64,000 bases of DNA from Gamarada debralockiae. Lineage: Eukaryota > Ascomycota > Leotiomycetes > Helotiales > Hyphodiscaceae. A program made the position numbers and the translations under genes. The stretch is taken from assembly GCA_002803225.1 (NCBI GenBank), contig NXFV01001372.1, forward strand, positions 1 to 64,000, read 5' to 3'. A model generated the notes under the pieces. The model saw nothing but the letters and a program-made list of their open reading frames with translations, ran no database searches and was not told where the DNA came from. Below, piece after piece: positions 22,122-33,149 of this stretch (position 1 is its first letter; every line of letters starts with the position of its first letter).

Positions 22122-23457
22122 ATGGCGGAACACGATGCCCTCGTCTTCGAGTACTCACATCTCAAGAACCTCCCTCGGGAGAAGGAAGCTCTGCATTCAT
22201 TGCGAAAGATTGCGTCTCTTGTCAAGCCTATTATGAGAGCGCGAAATTGGAAGGTCGGCACATTGGCGGAATTCTACCCAGATCAACAGAACTTGTTAGG
22301 TGAGAGAATCTTGCAACCCTTGATTTGACAGAAAACTGATATCTGCAGGTATCAACCAAAATAGAGGTCAAAAGATATGTCTGCGACTACGATATCCCGG
22401 TGACAAGAATCAGTTTCTTCCTCTCGAACAAGTCGTCGACACAATGCTGCACGAGCTCTCACACAATGTCCATGGACCTCACGATGCGCAATTTCACGCT
22501 CTATGGGACCAGCTACGGAAGGAATACGAGGGCTTGGTTTCTAAGGGATATACTGGGGAGGGTTTCTTGTCCAACGGCCGGGTTCTGGGTGGAAGGAGAG
22601 TGCCGAGAGACGAAGCTCGACGTATTGCTCGTGCGGCTGCTGAGAAGAGACGAACATTATATTCCGGATCTGGTCAGAGACTTGGTGGTGCTCCGGTTCG
22701 AGCTGGCACAGATATACGGACCGTGATTGTAGATGCGATCGAGCGACGAAACACTGTGTTGAAGGGCTGCGGCTCGGATAAGAAGAGTGAAAAGGAGATC
22801 AAGGATTTGGCGGACCAAGCTACGAGTAATGGGTTCAAGACGAAGGCTGAAGAAGATGAGGCGAATGATAGGGCGATTGCGCAGGCGCTGTGGGATCTTG
22901 TACAGGAGGACCAACAGAAGGAATATGGAGAGTCGTACATTCCATCTACACCCTCGAATCCCACGGGCAATGGTGGTGGAGATGTTCGTCCACAGGGCTC
23001 AATCAAGAAAGAGGCGCCACCTTCTCCTGCTTCGCCTTTGCGATCGAGAACCACTCCTGAGGCTAGAGCTCCTCCTGCTAGACAACCTCCTCGGCATGTT
23101 AGTCGTCTGGTCACTGAGAACCAAAAGCCTGCTGCAAAGAAGCCTAGAGTTGTTCCTAAGAAGGAAAATGAACCAGACACACCAGATCCGCCAGCTCCAG
23201 CACCAGCTCCGACTGGATGGACTTGTCCTATCTGCACACTACACAACCCGATCGACTTCCTCTGCTGCGATGCTTGCACGACAGAACGACCCGAGGAGAT
23301 TACGAAAAAGATTGCAGATGATGCAAGAAAGGTGGTCGGAACCACTCAGTCTACGGGTCTGAAGATGGATACTTGGCGATGCCATCTGTGCAGCACGATT
23401 ATGGAGTCAAAGTGGTGGACCTGCTCTACATGTGGCGTGATGAAGCTAAGCTCCTGA
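22122..23457 (+). CDS. WSS1: Wss1-like DNA-dependent metalloprotease (WLM domain), 428 aa
   Basis: Two exons, 22122-22299 and 22349-23457 (phase 1). The WLM domain covers about residues 1-200, with the zinc-protease motif HELSHNVHGPH at 94-104 (metal His 94, 98, 104; catalytic Glu 95). Conserved GRVLGG follows. A basic, Pro-rich linker leads to two RanBP2-type zinc fingers, WTCPICTLHNP (about residue 350) and WRCHLCSTIMES near the C-terminus. Wss1/SPRTN proteases digest DNA-protein crosslinks and act with Cdc48 and SUMO. Start ATG 22122 begins the family-conserved MAEHDALVFEY. Nuclear. Confidence 0.93.
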
Positions 23458-23873
23458 GCAGCGGCCAACAGAGATGATAACGAGATCACGACTTATGATG
23501 AATATTGGTTGCAATGGAGTCATTGGGTGCGTCAAACTACGGGAAGAGGGACATTTGGCATTGGTTCGCGAATACTCATAGCTAGGTAGCTATTCATGGC
23601 AGGGGAGAGCCGATTTAGAGTGGATCTCATGGCCCTGGTAATACAGTACAAAATACTTCCACAGCACTTCGTTCATTCTACGAGTCAGGTGTTGCATGTG
23701 CAGATCTTCAGCCTTGTCGCCCTTCGGTTCAGCATTACCCCGCCATCGCAGCAGGCTTGTGTCGTCAGCCTTTCCCACTTTCCGTCGTATTTTATTCCTT
23801 TCTTCAGCCTTTCAGTCTCTCTTTCTTTTAATCTACCATCTCCTATCTCTGGATTGTTATATACCTTTTCAAA
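23458..23873. other. intergenic with pyrimidine-rich leader
   Basis: The 3' flank of WSS1 and promoter of the next gene; see the separate CT-rich entry. No gene. Confidence 0.6.
23765..23870 (+). promoter_or_regulatory. CT-rich tract upstream of the ICL/PEPM gene
   Basis: About 100 bp dominated by C and T (TTTCTTCAGCCTTTCAGTCT and similar) end at the ATG at 23874, whose context is TCAAAATGG. Such pyrimidine tracts are typical of fungal core promoters and leaders. No TATA box is evident. Confidence 0.45.
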
Positions 23874-24930
23874 ATGGCCAGTCTCACTCCACCGCCAACA
23901 GCCTCAAAGTTGCGTGCTCTGCTGGCGAAGAAGAATGAGATAGTGGTTTGTCCTGGTGTTTATGATGGCTTCACTGCGCGGCTTGCTTTGAATGCTGGGT
24001 TCAAGGTATTATATATGGTGAATCTTTCTGGTTCGATACTGAATTAGATAGGATAGGGAACTGATGAGACAAGACCGGAGCAGGGACGACGATGTCACGA
24101 CTTGGCATGGCAGATCTAGGAGTGGCAACCATGAACGACATGCGTGATCACGCAGCCATGATCGCAAGCATAGACCCCACAGTCCCATTAGTGGCAGACG
24201 CAGATACTGGGTATGGTGGTTCGTCCCCCACTCCCTTTACCCTCTTCTGTTCTCTCCATTTCAATCAATCTACCCTTCAGCCCAGCAAACAAAAGCTGAC
24301 TCTAACCCAGGTCCCCTAATGGTTGGCCGCACAACAGCCGCCTATATCTCCGCCGGAGTAGCAGCATTCCACCTTGAAGACCAAGTAGTAAACAAGCGCT
24401 GCGGGCACCTTAAAAACAAAGAACTTGTCTCCCTCGAAACCTACATCTCCCGCATCCGCGCCGCCTCAACCATGCGTTCCCAACTCGGTCGCGATATCGT
24501 CATCATCGCTCGCACCGACGCCCTTGCCTCTCTAGGCTATGACGAAGCTCTTTCTCGTCTGAAAGCAGCGGTGGAGGCGGGTGCTGATGTGGTGTTCCTT
24601 GAAGGCGTGAGGAGTACGGAGGAGGCTGTGAAGTTTTGTGGGGATATGGGGGGAGTGCCGTGTCTGTATAATTGTGTCCCTGGTGGTGTGAGTCCGGTTT
24701 TGAGTGTTAAGGAGGCGAGGGACTGCGGGTATAGGATAATTATCACGCCTACGCTTGCGCTGGGTGCCGTGTATGAGGCCGTTAATAAGGTTTATAAGGG
24801 ACTGATGGAGGAAGGTGATAGTAAAGGGAATGGTGTCCCCGTCAGGGAGCTTTTTAAGAGTTGTGGGTTGGAGGAGGCGGTTGAGTTTGATGTTAAGGCT
24901 GGGGGGAAGTTGTATCAGAATGGTGTGTGA
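23874..24930 (+). CDS. isocitrate lyase / PEP-mutase superfamily enzyme, 302 aa
   Basis: Three exons: 23874-24017, 24074-24218, 24311-24930 (144+145+620 nt). The fold is the phosphoenolpyruvate mutase/isocitrate lyase barrel. Landmarks are VCPGVYDGFTARLAL, TGAGTTMSRLGMADLG, the Mg-binding VADADTGYGGPLMVGRT joined across intron 2, HLEDQVVNKRCGHL (the KRCGH loop with the catalytic Cys of lyases), and IIARTDALASLG. The intact KRCGHL favours a C-C lyase (2-methylisocitrate lyase-like or oxaloacetase-like) over a phosphonate mutase. The exact substrate cannot be told from sequence. It has no evident targeting signal. Confidence 0.88.
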
Positions 24931-25134
24931 AAGGGCTAGGTACGATAGGAGGCATTTTGAAAGCGGCAATAGAAATGTGCGAAGTGGAAGAAATATGAAG
25001 ACGAGGGCTGAATGAAGTTGGCGGTTGAGAATACGCTTCTTCGGCAGCCTGACCAATGGACCAGGCTACCTCTACCTGGCTATTTTCAGGGACTGAAGAC
25101 ACCAGAGACTTCTTTCAAACTGTAATGGTTCGTC

Positions 25135-26401
25135 CTATGCGAAGACCCTCTTCAACCACCGCCTTACCTCTACTTTCATCTGTATATTATCCGCACCAAA
25201 CAACCTGTCAGCGATAAAGGAATCATGAGCCTCATCCGACACCACACAATCTCTACCTCACCAATCCCAGGCCCTGTCTTCCACTCCCCTTGGATCTGCC
25301 TTCCAATTGCGCCGATGTCATCAATGAGTACTTCGTCCTGCCCACCTCTCATAAAGATCTCCTTGATGATACTACCGCAACCCGTCCACCAGCCTTCCGG
25401 CGCATTCAAACGCTGATTATAAGGATCCTCTTTTTGCACCTCCCATAAAGTTCGCTGACCATCTGTCAGTGCGGTAGTCGTGCACATGTCTTTCTATGCA
25501 TTCCTCTTGAATGCATCTGCCTTCGTGGAGAATGTAATCTATGGTGAGAGAAGCATCACACCACGAAATTTCTTTCCTTCTGGTAGCACAACTTTTAGTG
25601 CTATCTCTTGTTGTGGATGAGGATGTAGCAGATATCCGAAGAGGCCCATGGCGAGGTTTGGCCCCGGCCGAGTCCCCGCCTATTATGATGTTCTCAGATG
25701 AATGTTTCAGCTTGGTGAGAACGAAATTGAGGAGGGATGCAGCCTGTGCAAGCTGGTATGGGTATTTGGCATGGGGTGCGATGTCGTAGTCGAGAAATAG
25801 AACTGCAAGACTTGGGCCGCTGGAGGAATTTGTGGCTTCTATTAGGTCGTGAAGGGCTAGGAAGTAGTCTATGCCGCCGGGAAGAGCGTATCCGCCACCT
25901 ACAGGGAGCTAAATCAATCTCTTTTCGAAAGGGGAATTGGCGTAGTTTCTGAGGCACCATGGAAGAAGAGCATAACTCGCTCCGTAGTCTTCTCACCAAC
26001 CCAGAACGCTGGAGTGCAATTCCAATATCCTCAACTTATTCCGGGATTTTCTTGCCGGTGCAGCACTGCGTATATCCCGCTTGTGTCGTGGGGGAGATCT
26101 ACCAGTTTCGCGAAACACTTGTCGGTCAATCCAGACATATGAACACAATTGCGGCTTACTGCTCTTGGTTGCTGTTCAAGCTAGCAACAACATTTGCATT
26201 TCACTGAAGACGACCCATTTGAAATGGGTATTCGGGCGCCTTTCGGCACTGTAGAAAGGCACGGAGACTGCAGCAAAGGCTGCGCTGCCAACTATCATCA
26301 AATTTTAGCTCAGCAAAATTCATCTCAAGAACAATCGATAAGACACATACGAGCTTCTCCAAGAGCAATATCTCGACCTTAGAATGCCTGAGAGAAGACA
26401 T
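25135..26401 (-). pseudogene. alpha/beta-hydrolase-3 (steryl acetyl hydrolase-type) pseudogene
   Basis: Collinear remains of a GDSAG-type esterase/lipase. FFHG joins GGYALPGG across an intron (the HGGG oxyanion motif), then LFLDYDIAPHAKYPYQL, GGDSAGA (nucleophile Ser), KKFRGVMLLSP, LNAPEGWW, GGQDEVLIDDI (Asp) and EAHDSF (His), ending RRWLKRVFA-stop at 25135. Damage: an extra base just after GDSAG, TAG for the Trp of SPW (25541-25539), TAG after RNA (25496-25494), a frameshift before EAHDSF, and a stop in the weakly conserved N-terminal part. All catalytic motifs can still be read, so decay is recent. Confidence 0.75.
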
Positions 26402-27080
26402 TGGGCTTGGAACAGCTCACAACGAGAACGCCCTAATTGCAATCTAACAATAACTTTGCCTTACTTCAACTTCAAATTCGAGGAAACTTCAAGTTTATAT
26501 CTCCAAGCGTGGAACAATCGCGTATCCAGGCCGCGGCAAGGTTACTTTCCGGCCTGAGTGTTCAATCTGCATTCTAGATGACCTCACTCCACAACCAAGA
26601 ATCTCAGGACAAGCATCTTTCAGAATCTCAGATATCATAAACGATGCAGTCTATGCACCTGCACGCGCCACGAGCACGATCTCCTATCTCCTAAGTGAAG
26701 AAATCTTCAAGTATTAGTGTGTTTAATTAACTTTGAATTGTCGGTGAGAGTGACTGTGAACATCATCCACAGTCTTGGCTTTCAAGCATCCTCCGTTTGA
26801 GTTTGTGCGACGCGTCTAGAGCAAAAGAAAGTTTAGCCTTTGCATAAGTTGGTTTCGTACTCGGACCGAGTACGATCCGGCGCGCATTTGATCCGAACTC
26901 TTTTCAGCCACGATTTGGTGACGACGACAAGGGTCATCGAGCATTGAGCAATCGTACATATCATCCCGCACCTGAAAGATTTAATAAATCCCAGCCAGGC
27001 GCAAATCCCGGCCTTCCCCCCGCCAACCTGCATCCTTCGATCTCCAGTCTGACCTAACACCGTAGCTACAAACGGACAAT
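26402..27080. other. intergenic, promoter side of Zn2Cys6 gene
   Basis: Between the divergent hydrolase pseudogene and the Zn2Cys6 gene. A CGG/CCG-containing stretch GTACTCGGACCGAGTACG near 26858-26875 is palindromic (GTACTCGG-A-CCGAGTACG) and could be a site for a Zn2Cys6 factor. No ORF is supported. Confidence 0.45.
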
Positions 27081-28347
27081 ATGGATTCCCAAGCGAGTTT
27101 CTGTTCTCGCAAATCACATCGAAAGACAAGAACTGGTTGTGGAAGTTGCAAAAGAAGGAAGGTCAAGGTGAGTTCTGTATTATCTGATCACCTGAGCCCC
27201 TCGTGACATCCCTTCTGTTTGTCCGCGATTGGGTCTTCAAGCTAACTGCTTCCCATTCAACCTGCAGTGCGACGAACAAAAACCAGAATGCAAGAACTGT
27301 ATAAAGCATGCAATCCGGTGCAATTACACCAAGTCACATATGGGATCTGAATCGAGTGCCTCGAGTCCCAGTCTTTATAGAGATTGTCCGATCAGTCAGA
27401 GCGATGGAGGACCTCTGAACCTCAATACCCTTGATCTGGAACTTCTCCACAATTACTCAACCTCCACGAGCTATACACTTTCCGCCGATCCGGTACTCAA
27501 GACTCTCTGGCGGATCAACGTCCCCCAGATTGGATTCGCCTACGGATTCGTCATGCGTGGCATCCTTGCACTTTCTGCTCTACACATGGCTTACCAGAAT
27601 CCTGAGAAACGCGACTTGTACATCGCACAAGCTGTGTTGCAACACCAGACCGCTCTAAGCACTGCAATATCCCTTTTGGCAGACATCACAGAAGAAAACT
27701 GCTCTGCGCTCTGGATTTTCTCAGCCCTTACTTCGTTCTTCGCCATGGCCAGTCCATGCAAGCCTGGGGACTTTCTGCTCGTTGGGGAATCGGGAATCGC
27801 TGAGTGGCTCTTTGTCTTTCAAGGCGTGCGCTCTATCACCGACTCCTCGCAGCACATGCTGGAACGCGGAATACTTGCTCCAATGTTCAGAGCTAGAGGG
27901 CACATGGTCCAATTGAATGAGCCGGATTTCAAATGCGAGGACCACCTCGGCGAATTGAGACACTATATCAGCGTTGCTCCTATAGACATAGCTCACCTGA
28001 ACATATATATGGCGGCCATCAACGAATTGGAGAAGACCTACACAGTCATTTATCATCACTCGTCGCCAAACGAAGTCCCGTTCGAAATCTTGTTGGCTTG
28101 GCTATTTCACTTCCCTCCAGAATATGTTTTGCTGTTGAAAGACCAGACTCAAGAGGCTTTGGCTATATTTGCGTATGGGTGTGCGCTTCTCAATAAGTTG
28201 AATTTTTGCTGGTGGATGGAAGGGTGGAGCGCTCATCTCATTGAAAGAATTTACCATTCTCTCGACGAAGAACATCGATTGTGGATTCGAAGACCAATTG
28301 AGGAGATAGGATGGATTCCCTGTCAAGAGGAACTGAGGGTTGCTTGA
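27081..28347 (+). CDS. Zn2Cys6 transcription factor, 388 aa
   Basis: Two exons, 27081-27167 and 27268-28347, phase 0; the intron sits inside the zinc cluster. The N-terminus has SRKSHRKTRTG then CGSCKRRKVKC joined to DEQKPECKNCIKHAIRC, a full C-x2-C-x6-C-x6-C-x2-C-x6-C binuclear cluster. The rest resembles the fungal regulators often annotated as sterol-uptake-control or UPC2-like proteins (LELLHNYSTSTSYTL, then ILALSALHMAY). It looks intact although its neighbours on both sides are pseudogenes. A palindromic site with CGG half-sites lies about 210 bp upstream, so autoregulation is possible. Nuclear; regulon unknown. Confidence 0.88.
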
Positions 28348-28490
28348 CCCAGGAAATTGTGTGCTGTGTCATATATGTTGCGACAGAACCGAGGCACTTC
28401 CTAGTAATTCAAGCGCCCATCCGACCGATCTATTTCTTCTATTCGGAAGTGAGATTCTCTTGTTCTCGGCGAGTGGCATCCGCGAGGTCC

Positions 28491-28768
28491 TCACAATTCT
28501 TCCCCCAGAACATCTCCGACTAAGTCCTCAAGAGGTCCTTCGTACTTCAAATGCTCATTATCGTCCCACTCCTCCGCCAAAACACCCTGCCACGCCTCCT
28601 CTGCAATCTGCTGATACCTCCATATCTTTCCGTCCGAGCTTTTCCAATATTGACCATGACCAGTCACATCATCATCGATCTCCGGGTACTTCTTCCTTTC
28701 CTCATCCGTATATGGCACTTTCCCAAATCCTCCTGGCGAAACAGCAGCAAAAGATCGAAAGCCTTCTT
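28491..28768 (-). pseudogene. 3'-terminal exon fragment of an unidentified gene
   Basis: The open frame reads SPGGFGKVPYTDEERKKYP..., with DVTGHGQYW, IAEEAWQGVLAEEWDDNEHL and a C-terminal LVGDVLGEEL-stop. Its acidic, ordered composition looks like true coding sequence. It has no ATG and meets stops at its 5' side, close to where the oppositely oriented acyl-CoA-synthetase fragment begins. I do not recognise the family. It is probably the tail of a gene cut by a rearrangement. Confidence 0.4.
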
Positions 28769-28787
28769 CTCATTAACTTTGCCAAGT

Positions 28788-29887
28788 CCCAACGTAGTAG
28801 ATCACTACGATCTCAACTGCCACGACGTAATTCTACACGGCTTACCAGTCCATCACGCTACCGGCATCACCATGACGCTCTTCCCATTTCTGATGACAGG
28901 AGCATGTATCGAGGTTCCACAGTGGCAGTTCTAGCGCCAAGTAGATGTAGAATCGCTGGCGAGAAGGGGGATTGACGCATGTCAGCGGTGTGCCGCCGAT
29001 TTATATGCGCATGATGCGCTTTTTCATCCAATACATCCAGCCGTTGCCAAAATCTGATGTTCAAGAATACGTGAAAGGCGCAAATAAATTTCGTGGTATG
29101 TTGTATGGGACGAGCGCGTTGCCCACTCCAGTGCAGGAGTTTTGCACACGTCTGAGGAACGGGAAGGCATGTTGACGAGGTATGGAGGAACGGAGTCTGG
29201 GGCTGTGTTTAACGTCCCACTTGGTGATGAGGGGATCCCGATTGGAAGTGTGGAGAAATTGGTTCCGGGAATGGATGTTAAACTTTCGGAGGGTGATGAG
29301 GGGGAGGTTTTGGTTAAGTCTCCGGTTATGTTCTCGAAGTATGTTCCAATTTTCTTTGCAACGAATATGAGCTGATGCTGCGCAGGTATGTGTTTGACGT
29401 GGAAGTGATCAAGACTAGCGACATTGCGAAGCGACAACATAACAGCTATTTCATCGTGGGCAGAGCATCGGTGGACATCATCAAATCTGGCGGGTACAAA
29501 ATCTCTGCACTTTATATTGAGAGAGAATGTTTGGGGCTGCCGTATGTTGGGGAAGTTATGTGTGTGGGAGTTGAGGACAAAGAATTTGGACAACGGGTCG
29601 CGGTAGCTGTGAAGCTGAGAGAAGACCAGAATACATACACCTGTCAGTCTCGGGATGGAAGGCAGCTCACAGTCGATGATTTGAGGAAGGATCTGAGGGG
29701 CAGGTTGGCGGGCTATAAGTTGCTGACGTTGCTTGGAGGCTTGGATACTGAGCTCCCGAAGACTGCATCTGGAAAGGTGCAGAAGAAGCTGTCTGGTCCT
29801 GAGCTTTTTCCATGCCCAGTTTGGAGGAGAATGACTAAGATTCAGGCTTGGAGGAATCCCAAAGTGAAGGTCAAGGCCAAGCCATGA
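28788..29887 (+). pseudogene. 5'-truncated, frameshifted AMP-dependent acyl-CoA synthetase (ACSF3/malonyl-CoA-synthetase-like)
   Basis: It starts abruptly at VVDHYDLNCHDVILHGLPVHH, so the P-loop TSGTTG half is missing. A stop (TAG after PQWQF) and a -1 shift in a G run near 28960 follow. Then THVSGVPPIYMRMMRFF, GTSALPTPVQEF, another shift near 29163, LTRYGGTESGAVFNVPLG and SPVMFSKY across a 47-nt intron (29339-29385). The end has FIVGRASVDIIKSGGYKISA and LPKTASGKVQKK (catalytic Lys region). The TGD motif is TSD and about ten residues before it are lost. Family members end in a PTS1-like AKL; this one ends AKP. Confidence 0.78.
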
Positions 29888-30252
29888 AATGGCGAAGAGA
29901 TGGAGTAAGAAGTGCAATCAAGCCACCAGCAAATCTCGGCCTGCATTTTGAAGGCATGGGAGCTCTCCCGCGTCTGAAGCTCGCTCCGAAGATTGCACGG
30001 AAAATGTTGCTAGAAGCGCATAGATGGACAGGCGAGTCAGCACTCGCTGACGGCGTAGTCGACACGACTGCTCCTCCGGGAGAGATGTTTAAGGTCGTAC
30101 TAGAGATGGCGAAGCAGTGGGCACCGAAAGCGAAAATGGGCGTTTATGGTGTGTTGAGAGTGGAGTTGTATGGTGATGCGTTGAAGGCTTTTCAGGGGAT
30201 TAGTTACGTGTATAGCAGGAGCACGAATCGGAAGGCTTTGGCGAAACTGTAA
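29884..30252 (+). pseudogene. C-terminal fragment of enoyl-CoA hydratase/isomerase with PTS1
   Basis: The frame from ATG 29884 overlaps the last codons of the synthetase fragment. It carries LPRLKLAPKIARKMLLEAHRW, TGESALADGVVD and KMGVYGVLRVELYGDALKAF, the C-terminal third of crotonase-fold enoyl-CoA isomerases/hydratases. The oxyanion-hole and catalytic-Glu half is missing upstream. It ends AKL-stop, a peroxisomal targeting signal type 1. A 122-aa crotonase tail cannot be catalytic alone, so I call it a remnant even though this frame is unbroken. Confidence 0.7.
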
Positions 30253-30348
30253 AGGTTTGTTTAGTGGCGAAAAGGGTGCTATGTTGAGAGGAAAAGGCGG
30301 TCGGCATACCCAGTCAGCACGCGATTTCAGACGCGTTTGACCCCTGAC

Positions 30349-30365
30349 ACGCGTTACTCACGCGT
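30349..30365. repeat. second copy of the ACGCGT palindrome
   Basis: ACGCGTTA-C-TCACGCGT, one mismatch from a perfect palindrome and one base different from the copy at 162-178. A further ACGCGT lies at 30331-30336. Confidence 0.7.
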
Positions 30366-30433
30366 GAAATTCAGTCATGCTCTTTGCAAAACACAACATC
30401 GTTGGATTCTCCTTTCATTTTGTGATAGAGAGA

Positions 30434-31444
30434 AATGGCCGGTAAGATCACGAATTTCATCCGAGATACTTCGAACGTAGACCACTGAGAACAGGCATAA
30501 CGTCAACTTGAATATGAAAACCGAGGGAATTCGAGTACTCCTCCAGGCAGTCCAGAACGATTGTACAGCCGGCTCGTGTCATAAAGAACCGCCAACTCCG
30601 CAGAGAATTGGAGCAAGTCTTGAAGACTATGAGCCAAGAGCGACTACATGACTCCATCATACATCTCTGCCAAGAGAGTGATGATGCCACAAGCATTATA
30701 GAGGAGGCACTGCTTGTCCGGGGAAAAGGGGTGGTCTGTTATCATGTCGATACTGAGTCGGAAGACGAGGAGTTTGAGTTACGAAAACTACGACTCCAAC
30801 GACGAGATGCGTCACTCCGTAAACAAAGTGAAAAACAAGAGACCAATCGACCTTAGCGATGAGGACTTGACTCCAAGATATGCCATTTGCGAGAACTGCA
30901 GCGAGGAATTCGACGTTACTGAGAACGATAAAGGGGATTGCCAGTGGCACACTAGTATTCAATAATCCTTCTCGGCTTCGTCTGCAATGCTAACGTCGGC
31001 AGGATCAAAGGAGGTTGATCGAGACTCCGATTCTCTAGGATGATCACGATGAAGATATCCATGGCTCATATGAATCTTACGAAGACGACTATGAGGCCTT
31101 GAGAGCTTTCATCTGGAGTTGCTGCCAAAGGGAAGGTAATGACGAGGGATGCAAAGCCACAAGACACAAGACCGAAGTCAACGCCGTCGACAAAACCAAA
31201 CTTGGCATCGAAGTGAATGGGACTGTACCAAGCGACGAATAAGAGAAAAGCCGCGGAAGAAATTCAAGACACAGCACCTTGTGCAAAGCGGCTCGACAGT
31301 GGAAAGAGGTCCCACAGGCCCATCACGCTCGAAAAGGATGGAAAGACGACGCAGGACCGGGAAACAGAAAATCCCGAAGTTTACAAATTGTTGATGGTAT
31401 TGTCGACAGTTGGCCGAGCTATAGCAGTGCCTCTTTACGGTTGA
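30434..31444 (+). pseudogene. decayed fungal zinc-finger protein gene
   Basis: Readable pieces in different frames: LRRELEQVLKTMSQERLHD, then YAICENCSEEFDVTENDKGDC followed by WH (a C-x2-C...C-x2-H finger of a common fungal family with K.C.EEFD...N..G.C..H), then DDHDEDIHGSYE, FIWSCCQREGNDEGC and TRHKTEVN. A Lys-rich tail follows in another frame. Stops and at least two frameshifts separate them (for example near 31010 and 31240). The finger family is recognised from pattern only; its role is not known to me. Confidence 0.5.
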
Positions 31445-31664
31445 TAAAGACTAGCAGCTCGTCGTACTCCGTACATATCAATTGTTCAGATTTCTTGAAC
31501 TGAGGTATGCGAGTACAGCGAGCTACTCTATTGTCGAGGACGTTCTGCATAGCTCTAAACGGCCTACTGGCTAGTTTATCCAAGTCTCAATCACTGAAGG
31601 GATTTGAACGAGTGATAACGCTGCCTGCCGTAGCTTTCAATTCTCTTGCCATTTCCTGGAACTC

Positions 31665-32670
31665 CTACTTCCCCAGCAGAAACTCACTCACGATCTCGAA
31701 ATACCTCTTCGGCTCCTCATACATCGGCATATGCGAGCTCCTGTCAAGCTTCACCCACTTGACATCCTTGATGCCCTCAACGAATGGCTTCACAGCTTCA
31801 TCTGTCGCTCCCTCATCCTTCCCATTGATCACCAAGGTCGGTACGTTGATGGTCTTCGCACCTTCGACTGCTGACCAATTCCTCTGGCTGCCTGTTACCT
31901 CGAATTCGCTGGGCCCATTCCTGATGCTTGCGTCAGCTCAACGTCACAAACACCATTGTTGAAACGGAAGGGAAATACATAGTCAAAGAAACAGTCCCAT
32001 CCTTCCCCGCCCACTCAAAGCTCCTCGCAAACTCTTCCGGCCACGGCGTAACAGAACACATATGTCTCTTAAAAAACTCATTGATCATGATCCCTTGATA
32101 CTCCTCACTGTCCTCTGTTCCTGCATCTTCATGCTTCTTTAACACATCCTGCATTTCCTGTGGCAACCTCTTCCGATAAGCATAATACGCTTCGATCCAC
32201 GGAGGTAATGAGGCCGGCGAGTTGGAGAGGATGAGTTTGCGGAGACCGGCGGGTTGTTGCCCAGCGAATGTGGACCCCATCATACCGCCCCAGGAATGGC
32301 CTAGTAAGTCGTAAGAGGATTGGGAGAGGCCGAGGGAGGAGAGCAGGTTGGACAGCTCTTGGTGGAAAAGCTCTTCGGTCCAGAAATCCTCATCACCCAT
32401 CTTCTCCTGTAAATGCGTGCTCAACCCATTGCCTAGCTGGTCATACAACACCAATGGTATCCCAAACTTCTCATACAGTGGTAGGCAGGAGAGCATGTAA
32501 TCGTGACTCAATCCTGGTCCTCCATGTACCAAGACACAAGGCGTCTTTCCAGCTGCTTTGATGTCTCCGAATATCTTGTAATACGTGAAGCATTCTTTCC
32601 CAGCGCCCGGAACGAGAAAGGGGATCTTGCCTTCGGTAGTTGGCTTCAGTGAGGGGTACGGAGAGGCCAT
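31665..32670 (-). CDS. proline iminopeptidase-like S33 alpha/beta hydrolase, 315 aa
   Basis: Two exons, 32670-31979 and 31920-31665 (phase 2). Motifs are VLVHGGPGLSHDY (oxyanion HGGPG), LYDQLGNGLS, LLGHSWGGMMG (nucleophile Ser), NGPSEF joined at the exon boundary, LVINGKDEGATDEAV (Asp) and LDRSSHMPMYEEP (His). This is the fungal proline iminopeptidase / L-amino-acid amidase type that cleaves N-terminal Pro or amino-acid amides. No signal peptide; cytosolic. It lies beside the graveyard block but is itself intact. Substrate preference cannot be set from sequence. Confidence 0.9.
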
Positions 32671-33149
32671 GTTAAAATTGGAGAATAGCGGAATGCCTGT
32701 GACTTTGCGAAGCGACGAAAGGGTTGTGAAATGGGATATAATTAGGATTGGGGCGAAAGGTTTGGAAGGATTTCATGTAGGCAGCGATAGACGAGAACGC
32801 AGAATTCATCATTTGAGGGTAATGGATTGAGTGGTTCGGAGAAAAGTGGGGTGAGGCGGCCGCGCTTCTCGATTTCGCAGGAGCGGAAGGTCCTGTTAGA
32901 TATCGGGCCCAAACTCCCTCAATCGTTCAAACAAAATGAATGTTTGATATCTCTAGGAGCCAATCGATCATTGATTGGTATGTGCAAGAAAGTTCATTTG
33001 TACCAAGAAAGGCATGCTGCGTATGCTCCTAATGCTACAACAAAGAATGGGTATACTTCAAACTTTTCTCGCTCCATGTCCATGAAAACGCTCATATTTC
33101 AAATGCTATTTGCTCGCTCATGCACCTCCTTCCCATGAATCATCGCTCA
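32671..33149. other. intergenic, upstream of the S33 hydrolase
   Basis: Contains one half-element (AATCGTTCAAAC near 32921) of the dispersed palindrome described elsewhere. No gene. Confidence 0.5.

Noticed and set aside
22674..23345. 223-codon minus-strand ORF opposite WSS1
   Set aside because: Antisense shadow of the Pro/Lys-rich linker and zinc fingers of WSS1.
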